Positions 26,139 through 35,375 are shown, numbered from the stretch's first letter. The stretch: DNA of 64,000 nucleotides from Hathewaya limosa (GCF_030815255.1 NZ_JAUSWN010000017.1:1-64000), one strand, 5' to 3'. Notes: generated by a model from the letters alone, not told the origin. A program made the numbers and translations.

Positions 26139-26234
26139 AAACAGGCTTATTTAGAAGATAAAGATATGTATAAACCCTCCTACTTGGCATGTGAAAGCAC
26201 CAAAGTTAGAAAAGATTTATATGAAAACACATAA
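26139..26234 (+). pseudogene. Short open frame before the ABC pair
   Basis: Thirty-one codons read AYLEDKDMYKPSYLACESTK then VRKDLYENT and stop 28 bases before the ABC gene. An internal ATG would give a 22-residue peptide with one cysteine but has no good ribosome site. It could be a gene remnant or a short peptide; I cannot decide. Confidence 0.25.
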
Positions 26235-26261
26235 CAAAATATAGTTAGGAGCACATTTGTA

Positions 26262-27914
26262 ATGAAAAAGTATATAAGTAATGTAAAAGGTTATATAATC
26301 CTGCAATACATATTTGAAATTTTGGCTACTCTTTCCATAGCAGCAGTTCCATATATGCAAAAACTGCTTTTAGATAAAATGCAAAAAGGAAATAATGTAC
26401 AAAACAGTTTTATTCATATAATATTTGTTGTGGCAATTTGTATTTTTGTGTATTGTCTCTGTTCTTGGTTAAGTTTAAGGTATACCATACTCCGTATTAA
26501 TAAAATGAGAGAGCATATGCAGAAGGATCTCTTTAATTCATTTTCAAAAATGGGTTATAACATATTTAAGAAGAAAGATATAGGTGAGTATATATCTATG
26601 CAGAATACGGATATAGCTATACTCATAGGAGATTATTTTCAGCCTTTAATAGATTTATTTAGACCCATAAGTATAATATGCATATATGCATTTTCAATAT
26701 GTTTTTATATTAACTGGAAAATAGCTATTATTATGTTTTCCATGTCAATAGTAATATGTATTATACCTAAATTATTTGAAAAGCCATTGGCAAAAGTAAG
26801 AAAAAAACATGTGGAACAACAGGGCAGGTACACATCACAGGTTAAAGATTATTTAGAGGGTTTTAAACTTATAAATGATAATACTCGTGAAAAAATAAAG
26901 AAACAGCATAAAAGTAGTGTATGCAGAACTTCTGAAGCTATAAAAAACTTTGGCATTTTTAAGGCTTTTACAACATTGATATATGATTCTGGAACGAAAT
27001 TTATGGAGATAATTGTATTTTTGCTTGTAGGCATACTTATAATAAAAAGAGAAATAAGCGTAGGAACTGCATTGGCTATATTTTCATATTCCCATTGTTT
27101 TATAGGGCCTTTTGAGGATTTTCTATATGATATAACAACTTTAAATTCTACAAAAGACGTAAAGAATAGATTTTCAAGCTATATAAACTATATCAACGAA
27201 AATAACCTTAAACCGACTGAAATCTCAAAGTTTAAGGACAAAATAACTATGGAGAATGTATGTCTTTCCTACGATAATTTTAACTTGAACAATATATGTT
27301 GCAATTTTAAAAAAGGAAAGAAGTATGCCATTATTGGTCATAGTGGTTCAGGAAAATCTACTATGATAAATTTACTTATGAAATACGAAATACCTGACAG
27401 TGGTGAAATAAGTATAGATGGATGTAGTATTGCAAGTTTGAATATTGATGATATTGTAATGTGCATAAGCCAGCAGGAGCATATATACAGAGAAAGTTTT
27501 GAAAATAATGTTACGGTATTTGGCTCATATTCACACAGTACTTTCAGTGAAGTGTTGAATAAATATGACAATAGTATAATAGATAAGATAAAAAGTAAGG
27601 AAAACTGCAGTGACTTAAGTGGTGGTGAAAAACAGCTTACATCATTTATCAGATCTTTAGTAAGTGGAAACGATGTTTTAATCATGGATGAGCCTTTTTC
27701 AGCCATGGATGCTGGAACCTTAAAGAAAGTCATGGATATATTGTTTGAGTTAGAGGACAAGACAATTATAATGGTTACACATAATTTGGGTATGAATCTG
27801 GATAAGTTTGATGAAGTAATATTAATGGATGAAGGTTCAATAGTTGAAAAGGGAATGTTTCACAAGGTCAGAGAAAATTATGTGTTTAATCATAAGTTGG
27901 CAATGAATAAATAA
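26262..27914 (+). CDS. Fused ABC transporter, first of a paralogous pair
   Basis: A 550-residue half-transporter: six transmembrane helices (about 10-290), then an ATPase domain with Walker A GHSGSGKST at 358-366, LSGGEKQ, Walker B VLIMDEPFSAMD and switch histidine in MVTHNL. The ATPase part from about 27235 is almost identical in DNA to that of the next gene, while the membrane parts have drifted far. TAGGAG precedes the ATG. Probably forms a heterodimer with the next protein for export of an unknown substrate. Confidence 0.88.
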   Translation: MKKYISNVKGYIILQYIFEILATLSIAAVPYMQKLLLDKMQKGNNVQNSFIHIIFVVAICIFVYCLCSWLSLRYTILRINKMREHMQKDLFNSFSKMGYNIFKKKDIGEYISMQNTDIAILIGDYFQPLIDLFRPISIICIYAFSICFYINWKIAIIMFSMSIVICIIPKLFEKPLAKVRKKHVEQQGRYTSQVKDYLEGFKLINDNTREKIKKQHKSSVCRTSEAIKNFGIFKAFTTLIYDSGTKFMEIIVFLLVGILIIKREISVGTALAIFSYSHCFIGPFEDFLYDITTLNSTKDVKNRFSSYINYINENNLKPTEISKFKDKITMENVCLSYDNFNLNNICCNFKKGKKYAIIGHSGSGKSTMINLLMKYEIPDSGEISIDGCSIASLNIDDIVMCISQQEHIYRESFENNVTVFGSYSHSTFSEVLNKYDNSIIDKIKSKENCSDLSGGEKQLTSFIRSLVSGNDVLIMDEPFSAMDAGTLKKVMDILFELEDKTIIMVTHNLGMNLDKFDEVILMDEGSIVEKGMFHKVRENYVFNHKLAMNK

Positions 27915-27938
27915 AAAATACAGGGGATACAGGAAAAA

Positions 27939-29591
27939 ATGAAAAAATATATTTGGAAGATAAAAGGTTTAATAAGTGCTGAAATCTTATTTGGCATATT
28001 TGCTGCTATAAGTATAGCTCTGGTACCAAATTTTGAAAAGAAGCTTGTAGATAAATTATTTAGTTCTGAATATTCAAACAATACTCTTTTTAATATGGTA
28101 ATGCTGTTTGCATTATGTGTGGCAGCAATATGTATATTTTCATATTTGTCCAGTATAATGGAGGAGAGCTGGAAGTCATCAATGAGAAGTATGATTCAGA
28201 CAGATTTTTTTGATTCACTGGTTGAAACAGATTATAGATGGTTTAGAAATAAAAATGTAGGAGAATATATATCCATAGAAACAAATAATATTGATGTTAT
28301 TGTAGAAGAATATATGCAACCAGTAATTAGTCTTATAAATGTAGTAATAAAGATATGTATATATGCAGTTGTAATGTATTTGTGCATTGACTGGAGAGTT
28401 GCCTTATCTATTTTTGTCATGTCAGTAATAGTAATTTTTATTCCAAAGATATTTAAAAAGAGAAATGGACAGCTTGGAAATATGTCTATGGAAGCTACTG
28501 GGCAATATACCATCTCTGTAAAGGATTATCTAGAAGGTATTAAGATTATAAACAATAATACCAGAAGATTTGTTCTACAACAACATAATAAAGCTGTAGA
28601 TAAAATGACTGCGGCAAAAATTAAAAGGGGTTTGTTTGGTATATTTTCAATGTCTATGGAAGTTTTTGGAATAAAGATTATGGAGCTCATGGTGTTTATT
28701 ATTGTAGCTTTATTACTTATACGAGGGGATTTAACTGCTGGTATGGTACTTGCTGTTTTCAGCTATTCTGCATATTTCATAGGTCCACTTCAAGAAGCTT
28801 TAAACAAAATAGATTTCATAAATTCTAGGAGAACGGTAAAGGAAAAATTTATAGAAGCTATAAACATCAATAGACAGCAACAGAAAAATCTGCATAAACT
28901 TTCTAACTTTAAAGACAAAATAACTATGAAGAATGTATGTCTTTCCTACGATAATTTTAACTTGAACAACATATGTTGTTGTTTTGAAAAAGGAAAGAAA
29001 TATGCCATTATTGGTCATAGTGGTTCAGGAAAATCTACTATGATAAATTTACTTATGAAATATGAAATGCCTGATAGTGGCGAAATAAGTATGGATGGAT
29101 GTAATATTGCAAGTTTGAATATTGATGATATTGTAATGTGTATAAGCCAGCAGGAGCATATATACAGAGAAAGTTTTGAAAATAATGTTACGGTATTTGG
29201 CTCATATTCACGCAGTTCTTTTAGTGAAATTCTGAATAACTATAGTAATAGTATACTAGATAAGATAAAACATAAGGAAAATTGCAGTGACTTAAGCGGT
29301 GGTGAAAAACAGCTTACATCATTTATCAGATCTTTAGTAAGTGGAAATGATGTTTTAATCATGGATGAGCCTTTTTCAGCCATGGATGCTGGAACCTTAA
29401 AGAAAGTCATGGATATATTGTTTGAGTTAGAGAACAAGACAATTATAATGGTTACACATAATTTGGGTATGAATCTGGATAAGTTCGATGAAGTAATATT
29501 AATGGATGATGGTTCAATAGTTGAAAATGATAAATTTAACAAAGTAAGAGAAAATCATGTGTTTAGATCAAAAATGATGGTAAAGAATTGA
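27939..29591 (+). CDS. Fused ABC transporter, second of a paralogous pair
   Basis: Also 550 residues, with the same layout. Walker A is at 358-366 and the ATPase is almost the same as in the upstream gene. The membrane half keeps only scattered matches such as KNVGEYISIETNNIDV against KDIGEYISMQNTDIAI. It starts 24 bases after the first gene and is surely in one operon. Pairs of this type serve as heterodimeric exporters. The start has a CAGGGGA site. Confidence 0.88.
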   Translation: MKKYIWKIKGLISAEILFGIFAAISIALVPNFEKKLVDKLFSSEYSNNTLFNMVMLFALCVAAICIFSYLSSIMEESWKSSMRSMIQTDFFDSLVETDYRWFRNKNVGEYISIETNNIDVIVEEYMQPVISLINVVIKICIYAVVMYLCIDWRVALSIFVMSVIVIFIPKIFKKRNGQLGNMSMEATGQYTISVKDYLEGIKIINNNTRRFVLQQHNKAVDKMTAAKIKRGLFGIFSMSMEVFGIKIMELMVFIIVALLLIRGDLTAGMVLAVFSYSAYFIGPLQEALNKIDFINSRRTVKEKFIEAININRQQQKNLHKLSNFKDKITMKNVCLSYDNFNLNNICCCFEKGKKYAIIGHSGSGKSTMINLLMKYEMPDSGEISMDGCNIASLNIDDIVMCISQQEHIYRESFENNVTVFGSYSRSSFSEILNNYSNSILDKIKHKENCSDLSGGEKQLTSFIRSLVSGNDVLIMDEPFSAMDAGTLKKVMDILFELENKTIIMVTHNLGMNLDKFDEVILMDDGSIVENDKFNKVRENHVFRSKMMVKN

Positions 29592-29630
29592 GAAGAAATA
29601 ATATAGGGTAAAATTTAAAAACAATATAAG

Positions 29631-29672
29631 AAAGGATTATAGACTGCAGTGATTGCAGTCTATAATCCTTTC
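29631..29672 (-). terminator. Perfect hairpin terminator, copy B
   Basis: AAAGGATTATAGACTGCA and TGCAGTCTATAATCCTTT pair with no mismatch around a 5-base loop. It ends the minigene and may also stop the ABC transcript from the left. Confidence 0.85.
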
Positions 29673-29911
29673 TTTAGATTTTTAATTTCATCTATTGTAA
29701 GTCCTGTTGCCTTGGATATAACTTCTAAATCCATATTCATAACTAAAAGGTTCTTAGCAGCTGCAACCATACCTTCCATTTTCCCTTGTTGCAACCCTTT
29801 CTTTAATCCTTGTTGTAATCCTTTTTGTTCAGCATTTTCAAGGTCACTAACTCTATCTAGTATTGCAAATTTTCTTTGCTCATATAGCTCTACTTCTTTT
29901 TGAGTATTCAT
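29660..29911 (-). CDS. Rpn/PD-(D/E)XK family C-terminal domain protein (stand-alone)
   Basis: An 83-residue protein: a helical start (ELYEQRKFAILDRVSDLENA), a glycine/glutamine heptad-like stretch (about 29-47, EQKGLQQGLKKGLQQGKMEG), and an end with ISKATGLTIDEIKNLKK. This is the C-terminal part of the Rpn (recombination-promoting nuclease, transposase_31-like) proteins; the nuclease domain is missing. It nevertheless has its own promoter, AAAGGAG and ATG. In E. coli, rpn genes encode such short C-terminal forms from inside the gene that restrain the full-length toxin. Whether this one is active or a leftover is open. Confidence 0.65.
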   Translation of the reverse strand: MNTQKEVELYEQRKFAILDRVSDLENAEQKGLQQGLKKGLQQGKMEGMVAAAKNLLVMNMDLEVISKATGLTIDEIKNLKKGL

Positions 29912-29944
29912 AGGAATTCTCCTTTAAGTTCTATTGTTATCTTG

Positions 29945-29973
29945 ATATTACGGTATTTTATTAGTGGTGTCAA
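29945..29973 (-). promoter_or_regulatory. Consensus promoter of copy B
   Basis: TTGACA (29968-29973) and TAATAT (29945-29950), 17 bases apart, minus strand, 34 bases before the start codon. Confidence 0.75.
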
Positions 29974-30139
29974 TAATTAATGAGTAATGGACGTAGAATA
30001 TTAGCTATCCTAACTTAATATAGAAATCAATTTTAAACATGAAGTAATAATTATGTATATTTATATTCCATTATGTTAGAATTAATAATAGAAAACTGAA
30101 CTATATAGATAAAGTTAAGCTAGAAAGAAGGCGATTATA

Positions 30140-30577
30140 ATGAATGGGATCTTAGATAAATATGATGAATCAATTAACTTAACTTATAATTATACATATA
30201 GAATGCTTACGCATTTAAAAAATATAAGAGATAACTATTTAAAATTAGAAAATGCAGATGACATAACATTAGAAGTTTATAGGGATTCTATAATAAAAAA
30301 ATATGAAACTTTAGAGGATTTAGTATGGAAGTTACTTTCTAAAATTTTTAAAGCTGATGGACTTGAAATAAATAATCCAAGAGGTTGCTATAAACAGGCT
30401 TTCAAAGAAGGATTAATAGAAGATATGGTTATTTGGAATGATATATTACTTGCAAGAAATTCAACTGCACATATATATGATGAAGATGATTACGAAGCTA
30501 TAAAAAATGACATAATAGAAAGATACTTAGGAGCTATAGAAAATCTTTTAAATAAAATATCAATGGAGAAGTTATAA
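30140..30577 (+). CDS. hepT: HEPN-domain toxin, HepT-like
   Basis: A 145-residue all-helical protein of the HI0074/HepT group. It carries the RX4HXY motif (R106, H111, Y113), which is the RNase active site and the tyrosine modified by the partner. The next gene, one base downstream, encodes the MNT partner, the standard order of type VII HepT/MntA modules. In the known systems HepT cleaves RNA and is silenced by AMPylation. GAAGG precedes the ATG. Confidence in the pair is high; RNA target unknown. Confidence 0.88.
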   Translation: MNGILDKYDESINLTYNYTYRMLTHLKNIRDNYLKLENADDITLEVYRDSIIKKYETLEDLVWKLLSKIFKADGLEINNPRGCYKQAFKEGLIEDMVIWNDILLARNSTAHIYDEDDYEAIKNDIIERYLGAIENLLNKISMEKL

Positions 30578-30578
30578 G

Positions 30579-30869
30579 ATGTATGGAATAGAGGAAAAAG
30601 TATACAAAAACTTAACTTCATATTTTAAAAACAATAAATATATAAAAAAGGTTGTGCTATTTGGGTCAAGAGCAAAGGATAACTATAATTATAATTCTGA
30701 TATAGATCTTGCAATTTTATGTGATAAAAAATATAAAGGTACTGTAGCACAAGATTTAGATGAGATTGTAGGGATATATTCCTTAGATATTGTTTTTTTA
30801 GATAGTATGAATACAGAAATAAAATTACAGATAGAGAGATATGGAATAGAAATTTATAGGGAATTATAA
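30579..30869 (+). CDS. mntA: Minimal nucleotidyltransferase antitoxin, MntA-like
   Basis: A 96-residue MNT protein with the GSX10DXD motif (G29-S30, D41, D43) and a third acidic position in DIVFLDS (about 67-73). In type VII systems it transfers AMP groups to the HEPN toxin's tyrosine. It is co-transcribed with the toxin (one base apart). Confidence 0.88.
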   Translation: MYGIEEKVYKNLTSYFKNNKYIKKVVLFGSRAKDNYNYNSDIDLAILCDKKYKGTVAQDLDEIVGIYSLDIVFLDSMNTEIKLQIERYGIEIYREL

Positions 30870-31108
30870 TAAGTAACGTAGGAATAAAACTAGATAAGAA
30901 CAAAATAAACTCCTCTGCAACTTGGATTAGAAGAAATTTTATATTATATTGTTAAAGATAACTATGTTAGCTTATTAATTTTAAAAATAAAGAAATTAAG
31001 ATAAAATTATTGACAAATACATAATTAATTACATAGAGGTTAGTGATTAAAATATACTTTTAAATTATCACTAACCATTATTTATAAAAGGATAGGGGTT
31101 GGGGTAAA

Positions 31109-33169
31109 ATGAAAGCTAATGAGAAATATATGATAAGATTTTTAGAATCATCTGATACAAATTTTGTTATACCAGTTTATCAGAGAAATTATGATTGGCA
31201 AAAGGAACAATGTAAACAATTATATGATGATTTAGTTAATATGATTAAAAATAATTATAGGACACACTTTTTTGGAACAATAGTTTCAATATATAATGAT
31301 AATGCTAGAACTAGAGAGTATTTAATTATAGATGGTCAACAAAGAACTACTACAATATCATTACTTTTACTTGCTATCTATGACTTGTTAAATAAAGGTA
31401 GATTAAGGTCAAATACTATAATTAAAGAGAAAATATTAAATCAATATTTGATAAATCAATATTGTAATGACGAGTGCAAAATAAAATTAAAACCAATAAA
31501 AGAAGATAGAACGGCCTTTGAAAGTCTATTTAAAAAAGATGAATTATTTGAAGAATCAAATATAATATTAAATTATCGATATTTTTATGAAAGAATAATT
31601 AATGGAGAGATTACTATTGATGAACTGTACTCTGCAATTGAAAGACTTATGATAGTTGAAATTGAATTAAAAAACGGTGAAGACGATCCACAACTTATCT
31701 TTGAAAGTCTTAATTCAACAGGTCTAGATTTAACAGATGCAGACAAAGTAAGAAACTTTATATTAATGAATCAAACATCTAAAAAGCAGGAAGAATTATA
31801 CAATAATTATTGGAACAAAGTTGAAAAAAACACTAACTACCAAGTAACTCAATTTATAAGATATTATTTAACAATGAAGGAAAATAAAATTCCTAATATC
31901 AATAAGATATACATTAATTTTAAGAGATATGTTGAAGAAAGTAAAATTGATATAGAAACATGTTTAAAGGATATGTTAAAATTCTCAGTATACTATAAAT
32001 CACTTATTAGTAATAACACAAGAATTAAAGAAGTAGATGAAATTATTAAACATATTAATAAATTAGAAGTTACAGTTTCATATCCATTTTTATTAGAAGT
32101 TTTTGATGATTACCATAATAACATAATTAGTAAAGATAATTTATTAGATATTCTTAAAGTAATTGAATCGTATATTTTTAGACGTATAATATGTAAAGCA
32201 CCTACAAATGCTTTAAACAAGGTCTTTATGAATCTAAGTAAAGAAATTAAAAAAATACCGAATTATACTGAACAATATGTAAATGTTTTTAAATATGTTT
32301 TAACTAATAAAAAATCTTCTCAAAGATTTCCTAATGAAGAAGAATTTAAATTAAATTTTGTAGAATGTGATATTTATAGTTGGAAAAGTAAAAATAAAAT
32401 TTATCTACTAGAGAAATTAGAAAACTATGATAATAATGAAAAGGTAGATATAGAAAATTTAATTAATGATAAAAAGTTAAGCATTGAACATATTATGCCT
32501 CAGACCCTGAGCATAGCTTGGAAAACTTCATTAGGTGAAAATTATAATGAACTACATACAAAATATATTGGTACCATAGGAAATTTAACCCTAACAGGAT
32601 ATAATTCAAGTTTAAGCAACAAATCTTTTATTGAAAAAAGAGATATGGAAAAAGGGTTTAAAGATAGTAGATTAAAGTTAAATAAGTATTTAACAGAAAT
32701 AGATTACTGGAATGAAGATACTATAAAAGTAAGAGCAAAACAATTATTTAAAATAGCATCTCAAATATGGGAATATCCTATAATTGATTATTCTCTTGAA
32801 GATGAAAATAATAATATTTTTAGTTTAGATGATGATGATGATTTTACTAATAGTAAAGTAGAAAGATTTACTTTTAGAGAAGATAGTGTTAAGGTTAAAA
32901 ATTGGACAGAACTGTATGAAAATATCTGTTCATTATTATATGAAATAAATCCAATCCCATTTATAAGATTAACTAAAAAAGAGTTTAATCAGGAATATTT
33001 AAATAAAAGATTTTCAAATGAAGATAATGATCTTAGAAAGGCTTTTAAAGTAGCAAATGATGTATTTATAGAGAAAAATTTAAATACTGAAGCAAAACTT
33101 CAGACATTAAGAATTATCTTTGATGAATATGGAATTCACTATAGTGAATTATTATTTAATATTAAGTAA
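31109..33169 (+). CDS. GmrSD-like DUF262/DUF1524 nuclease
   Basis: A 686-residue protein. The N-terminal DUF262 domain has IPVYQRNYDW (21-30) and the DGQQRTTT motif (75-82), the nucleotide-binding GmrS-type fold. A DUF1524 His-Me nuclease domain follows, with SIEHIMPQ near residue 457 and NLTLTGYNSSLSN near 496. A C-terminal domain (about 600-686) ends it. Fused GmrSD proteins are type IV restriction enzymes that cut modified (glycosylated) phage DNA. TAGGGG precedes the ATG. It sits next to a HepT/MntA pair, consistent with an anti-phage role. Confidence 0.87.
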   Translation: MKANEKYMIRFLESSDTNFVIPVYQRNYDWQKEQCKQLYDDLVNMIKNNYRTHFFGTIVSIYNDNARTREYLIIDGQQRTTTISLLLLAIYDLLNKGRLRSNTIIKEKILNQYLINQYCNDECKIKLKPIKEDRTAFESLFKKDELFEESNIILNYRYFYERIINGEITIDELYSAIERLMIVEIELKNGEDDPQLIFESLNSTGLDLTDADKVRNFILMNQTSKKQEELYNNYWNKVEKNTNYQVTQFIRYYLTMKENKIPNINKIYINFKRYVEESKIDIETCLKDMLKFSVYYKSLISNNTRIKEVDEIIKHINKLEVTVSYPFLLEVFDDYHNNIISKDNLLDILKVIESYIFRRIICKAPTNALNKVFMNLSKEIKKIPNYTEQYVNVFKYVLTNKKSSQRFPNEEEFKLNFVECDIYSWKSKNKIYLLEKLENYDNNEKVDIENLINDKKLSIEHIMPQTLSIAWKTSLGENYNELHTKYIGTIGNLTLTGYNSSLSNKSFIEKRDMEKGFKDSRLKLNKYLTEIDYWNEDTIKVRAKQLFKIASQIWEYPIIDYSLEDENNNIFSLDDDDDFTNSKVERFTFREDSVKVKNWTELYENICSLLYEINPIPFIRLTKKEFNQEYLNKRFSNEDNDLRKAFKVANDVFIEKNLNTEAKLQTLRIIFDEYGIHYSELLFNIK

Positions 33170-33248
33170 TGAGTATATAACGCAAAATCTACAAATATTA
33201 TAATAAAAAAATCTACGCAAATTATCTTACAAGAAATAAGAAAAATAA

Positions 33249-33340
33249 AAAGGATTATAAACTGCAGTGATTGCAGTCTATAATCCTTTTTTTAGATTCT
33301 TAATTTCCTCTATTGTAAGTCCTGCTACTTTGAATGGAAT
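33249..33340 (-). repeat. Rpn-like element, copy C (3' fragment)
   Basis: Starts with the same hairpin (33249-33291) and continues for about 50 bases matching the gene end in copy B (TCCTGCTACTTTGAATGGA in place of TCCTGTTGCCTTGGATATA). No start or promoter remains. It closes the right side of the defence module. Confidence 0.75.
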
Positions 33341-33419
33341 ATATCAAGCTTAATTATATAACGATATGACAAGATATTTTATTTATACAGAAACTATCTG
33401 AATATTATAAATAATTTTC

Positions 33420-33468
33420 TTGACATTATTGTGTTTGATGTGTATACTGTGATGTATAAATATATACA
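33420..33468 (+). promoter_or_regulatory. Promoter with overlapping palindromic operator
   Basis: TTGACA (33420-33425) and TATACT (33443-33448) are 17 bases apart. A perfect 16-base palindrome, TGTATAAATATATACA (33453-33468), follows just after the -10 box and before the GntR gene. YtrA-type GntR regulators usually repress their own operon from such a site. Confidence 0.75.
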
Positions 33469-33483
33469 GTTTGGGGTGATACA

Positions 33484-33858
33484 TTGAATATTGTTCTTTC
33501 AAATACGTCTGAAAAACCTTTATATAAACAAATTAAAGATCAAATAAAGTCAGCAATATTAAAAGGTGAACTAAAAAACCAAGAGTTGTTACCCTCTATC
33601 CGTAATTTTTCAACTGATCTCAAAGTCAGTGTCTTAACAATCCGTCGAGTTTATGATGAATTGGAAAAAGAGGGATTTGTCAAAAGTCAAGCAGGTAAAG
33701 GAACTTTTGTATTAGCTGGAAATACTGATCTAATGCAAGATACAAAAAGACTAATAGTTGAGGATAAAATGTTTGATATGGTATCTACAGCCAAAAGCAT
33801 GGGAATTAGTAAAAAAGAGCTTGTGGACATGATGGATATTATATATGAGGAGGGGTAA
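33484..33858 (+). CDS. GntR-family repressor, YtrA subfamily
   Basis: A 124-residue protein: winged helix (about 8-75, with KGELKNQELLPSIRNFSTDL and VSVLTIRRVYDELEKEGFV) and a short C-terminal helical tail (about 85-124). This length and shape are typical of YtrA regulators, which lie next to the ABC genes they control. The TTG start has GGGGTG. It overlaps none but is three bases from the ATPase gene. Confidence 0.88.
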   Translation: MNIVLSNTSEKPLYKQIKDQIKSAILKGELKNQELLPSIRNFSTDLKVSVLTIRRVYDELEKEGFVKSQAGKGTFVLAGNTDLMQDTKRLIVEDKMFDMVSTAKSMGISKKELVDMMDIIYEEG

Positions 33859-33861
33859 GTC

Positions 33862-34716
33862 ATGGCAGATGTCTTAAACGTATGCGGTATTTCAAAAACA
33901 TTTAAAAATTTTACACTTAACAACGTATCTTTTAATATTCAGGAAAATTGCATTACTGGATTTCTTGGAAAAAATGGTGCTGGGAAAACTACATTAATAA
34001 AGATTTTGTTAGGTTTATTAAAAAAAGATAGTGGAGAAATCACGTTCTTTTCAAACAAATATGGAAAGGATGAAGCTTCTATAAAGAATAAGATAGGAGT
34101 TGTATTAGATGATGGATTTTTTTATGAAAATCTAACTTTAAATGATATGAAAAACGTAATTGCTAATTGTTATAATACTTGGGATCAGAGAGCTTATGAA
34201 AAATATCTAAAAAAATTCAACTTAGATTCCAAACAAGTTATATCAACTTTATCAAAAGGAATGAAGCTTAAATATTCTTTAGCTCTAGCTTTATCCCATG
34301 GAGCGGATTTTCTTATTATGGATGAACCAACTTCTGGCCTTGATCCAGAAATACGAAAAGAATTAATGGATATATTAAATGAATTTGTTCAAGAAGAAGG
34401 AAAGAGTGTCTTTTTCTCAACACATATTACTAGTGATTTAGAACGTTGTGCAGATGAAATCATAATTATTGATAATGGAAAGGTTATAGAACAATTAGGA
34501 AAGGATGATTTAATAGAATCCTATCGTTTAATAAAAGGTTCCTTAGATGATCTTGAAAAAATAAAGGAAGTTCCTTTTAAAATACTTAATCAATCGAGAT
34601 ATGGTTTCACAGGTATTACAAAAAATTTTCATAAAATACAATCACTAAATTCAAATATTATTATAGAAAAAAGCAATTTAGAGGATATATTTTTGGCACT
34701 AGTAGGGGAGGAATAG
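33862..34716 (+). CDS. ABC-2 type transporter ATPase
   Basis: A 284-residue ATPase with Walker A GKNGAGKTT (about 37-45), signature LSKGMKLK, Walker B FLIMDEPTSGLDPE and switch histidine in FFSTHI. AGGAGGGG precedes the ATG. It partners with the permease two bases downstream, under control of the GntR protein. Such systems often protect against cell-wall antibiotics or peptides. Confidence 0.88.
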   Translation: MADVLNVCGISKTFKNFTLNNVSFNIQENCITGFLGKNGAGKTTLIKILLGLLKKDSGEITFFSNKYGKDEASIKNKIGVVLDDGFFYENLTLNDMKNVIANCYNTWDQRAYEKYLKKFNLDSKQVISTLSKGMKLKYSLALALSHGADFLIMDEPTSGLDPEIRKELMDILNEFVQEEGKSVFFSTHITSDLERCADEIIIIDNGKVIEQLGKDDLIESYRLIKGSLDDLEKIKEVPFKILNQSRYGFTGITKNFHKIQSLNSNIIIEKSNLEDIFLALVGEE

Positions 34717-34718
34717 CC

Positions 34719-35375
34719 GTGAACGAAATTTATAATTTATTTAAGAAAGATTTTTTATTAATAAAGAAATATTTATTAACCATTTTTTTATTTATTATCA
34801 TAGCTCCTATATTTATTTCATATAATACACCTCTATTTCAAAAAAACGGAAATATCCTTTATGGTATTTTAGTATTAATGATAACATTTATGGTATATCA
34901 TTCAATATCCTTAGAGGAAATGAAACAAAAAGGTCAGGTTTACTTGAAAATAACACCTATGAAATGTAGTAGGGTTGTTATGGCCAAATATGTTGTTGTT
35001 AACTTTACTTTTATAGTAACTACAACTTTATTTTTAATATTATCCAAAGTTCCAGTTACATGTGTAGGTAAAATAGATATAAAAGTCATACTGCTATATT
35101 TTGTATTAATAGAAATATTTTTTGGAATTTATATTCCTATGACATTTAAATTTGGTTATGTTAAGTTGCAAATAATTAGTGCAGGTATAATTTTTATAGC
35201 TCCATTCTTAACGGCTTTTATTATAAATCATTTTAGAGATAATTTACAGTTAATATCTAATATTAAGAATAGCTCCACATTATTGATTGCAGGTTTATCA
35301 TTATTAATGATATGTGTATCTATTAGTTTTGGTATTGTAGTCTCAAACAAAATTATTAAAAATAAAGAATACTAG
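34719..35375 (+). CDS. ABC-2 type permease
   Basis: A 218-residue protein with about six transmembrane helices. It starts with GTG after GGGGAGG. A KITPMKCSRVVMAKY stretch between the second and third helices is the coupling region. It forms the transporter with the upstream ATPase. Confidence 0.8.
   Translation: MNEIYNLFKKDFLLIKKYLLTIFLFIIIAPIFISYNTPLFQKNGNILYGILVLMITFMVYHSISLEEMKQKGQVYLKITPMKCSRVVMAKYVVVNFTFIVTTTLFLILSKVPVTCVGKIDIKVILLYFVLIEIFFGIYIPMTFKFGYVKLQIISAGIIFIAPFLTAFIINHFRDNLQLISNIKNSSTLLIAGLSLLMICVSISFGIVVSNKIIKNKEY

Larger units (their letters stand above)
29631..30045 (-). repeat. Rpn-like element, copy B (longest)
   Basis: Contains the terminator, the 83-codon gene, its ribosome site and its promoter. 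The right-hand 230 bases match copy A at about 25735-25935 almost exactly, and the left-hand 90 bases match copy C. It separates the ABC pair from the defence genes. Confidence 0.85.

Noticed and set aside
26167..26234. 22-residue peptide with one Cys before the ABC pair as a possible exported precursor
   Set aside because: No ribosome site of quality, no leader motif, and the frame extends upstream without a start as in a gene remnant. Kept only as a low-confidence feature.
29649..29903. Plus-strand frame rich in Pro/Cys/Phe opposite the Rpn-like gene
   Set aside because: Antisense of the glycine/glutamine-rich coding region; no ribosome site, unnatural composition.
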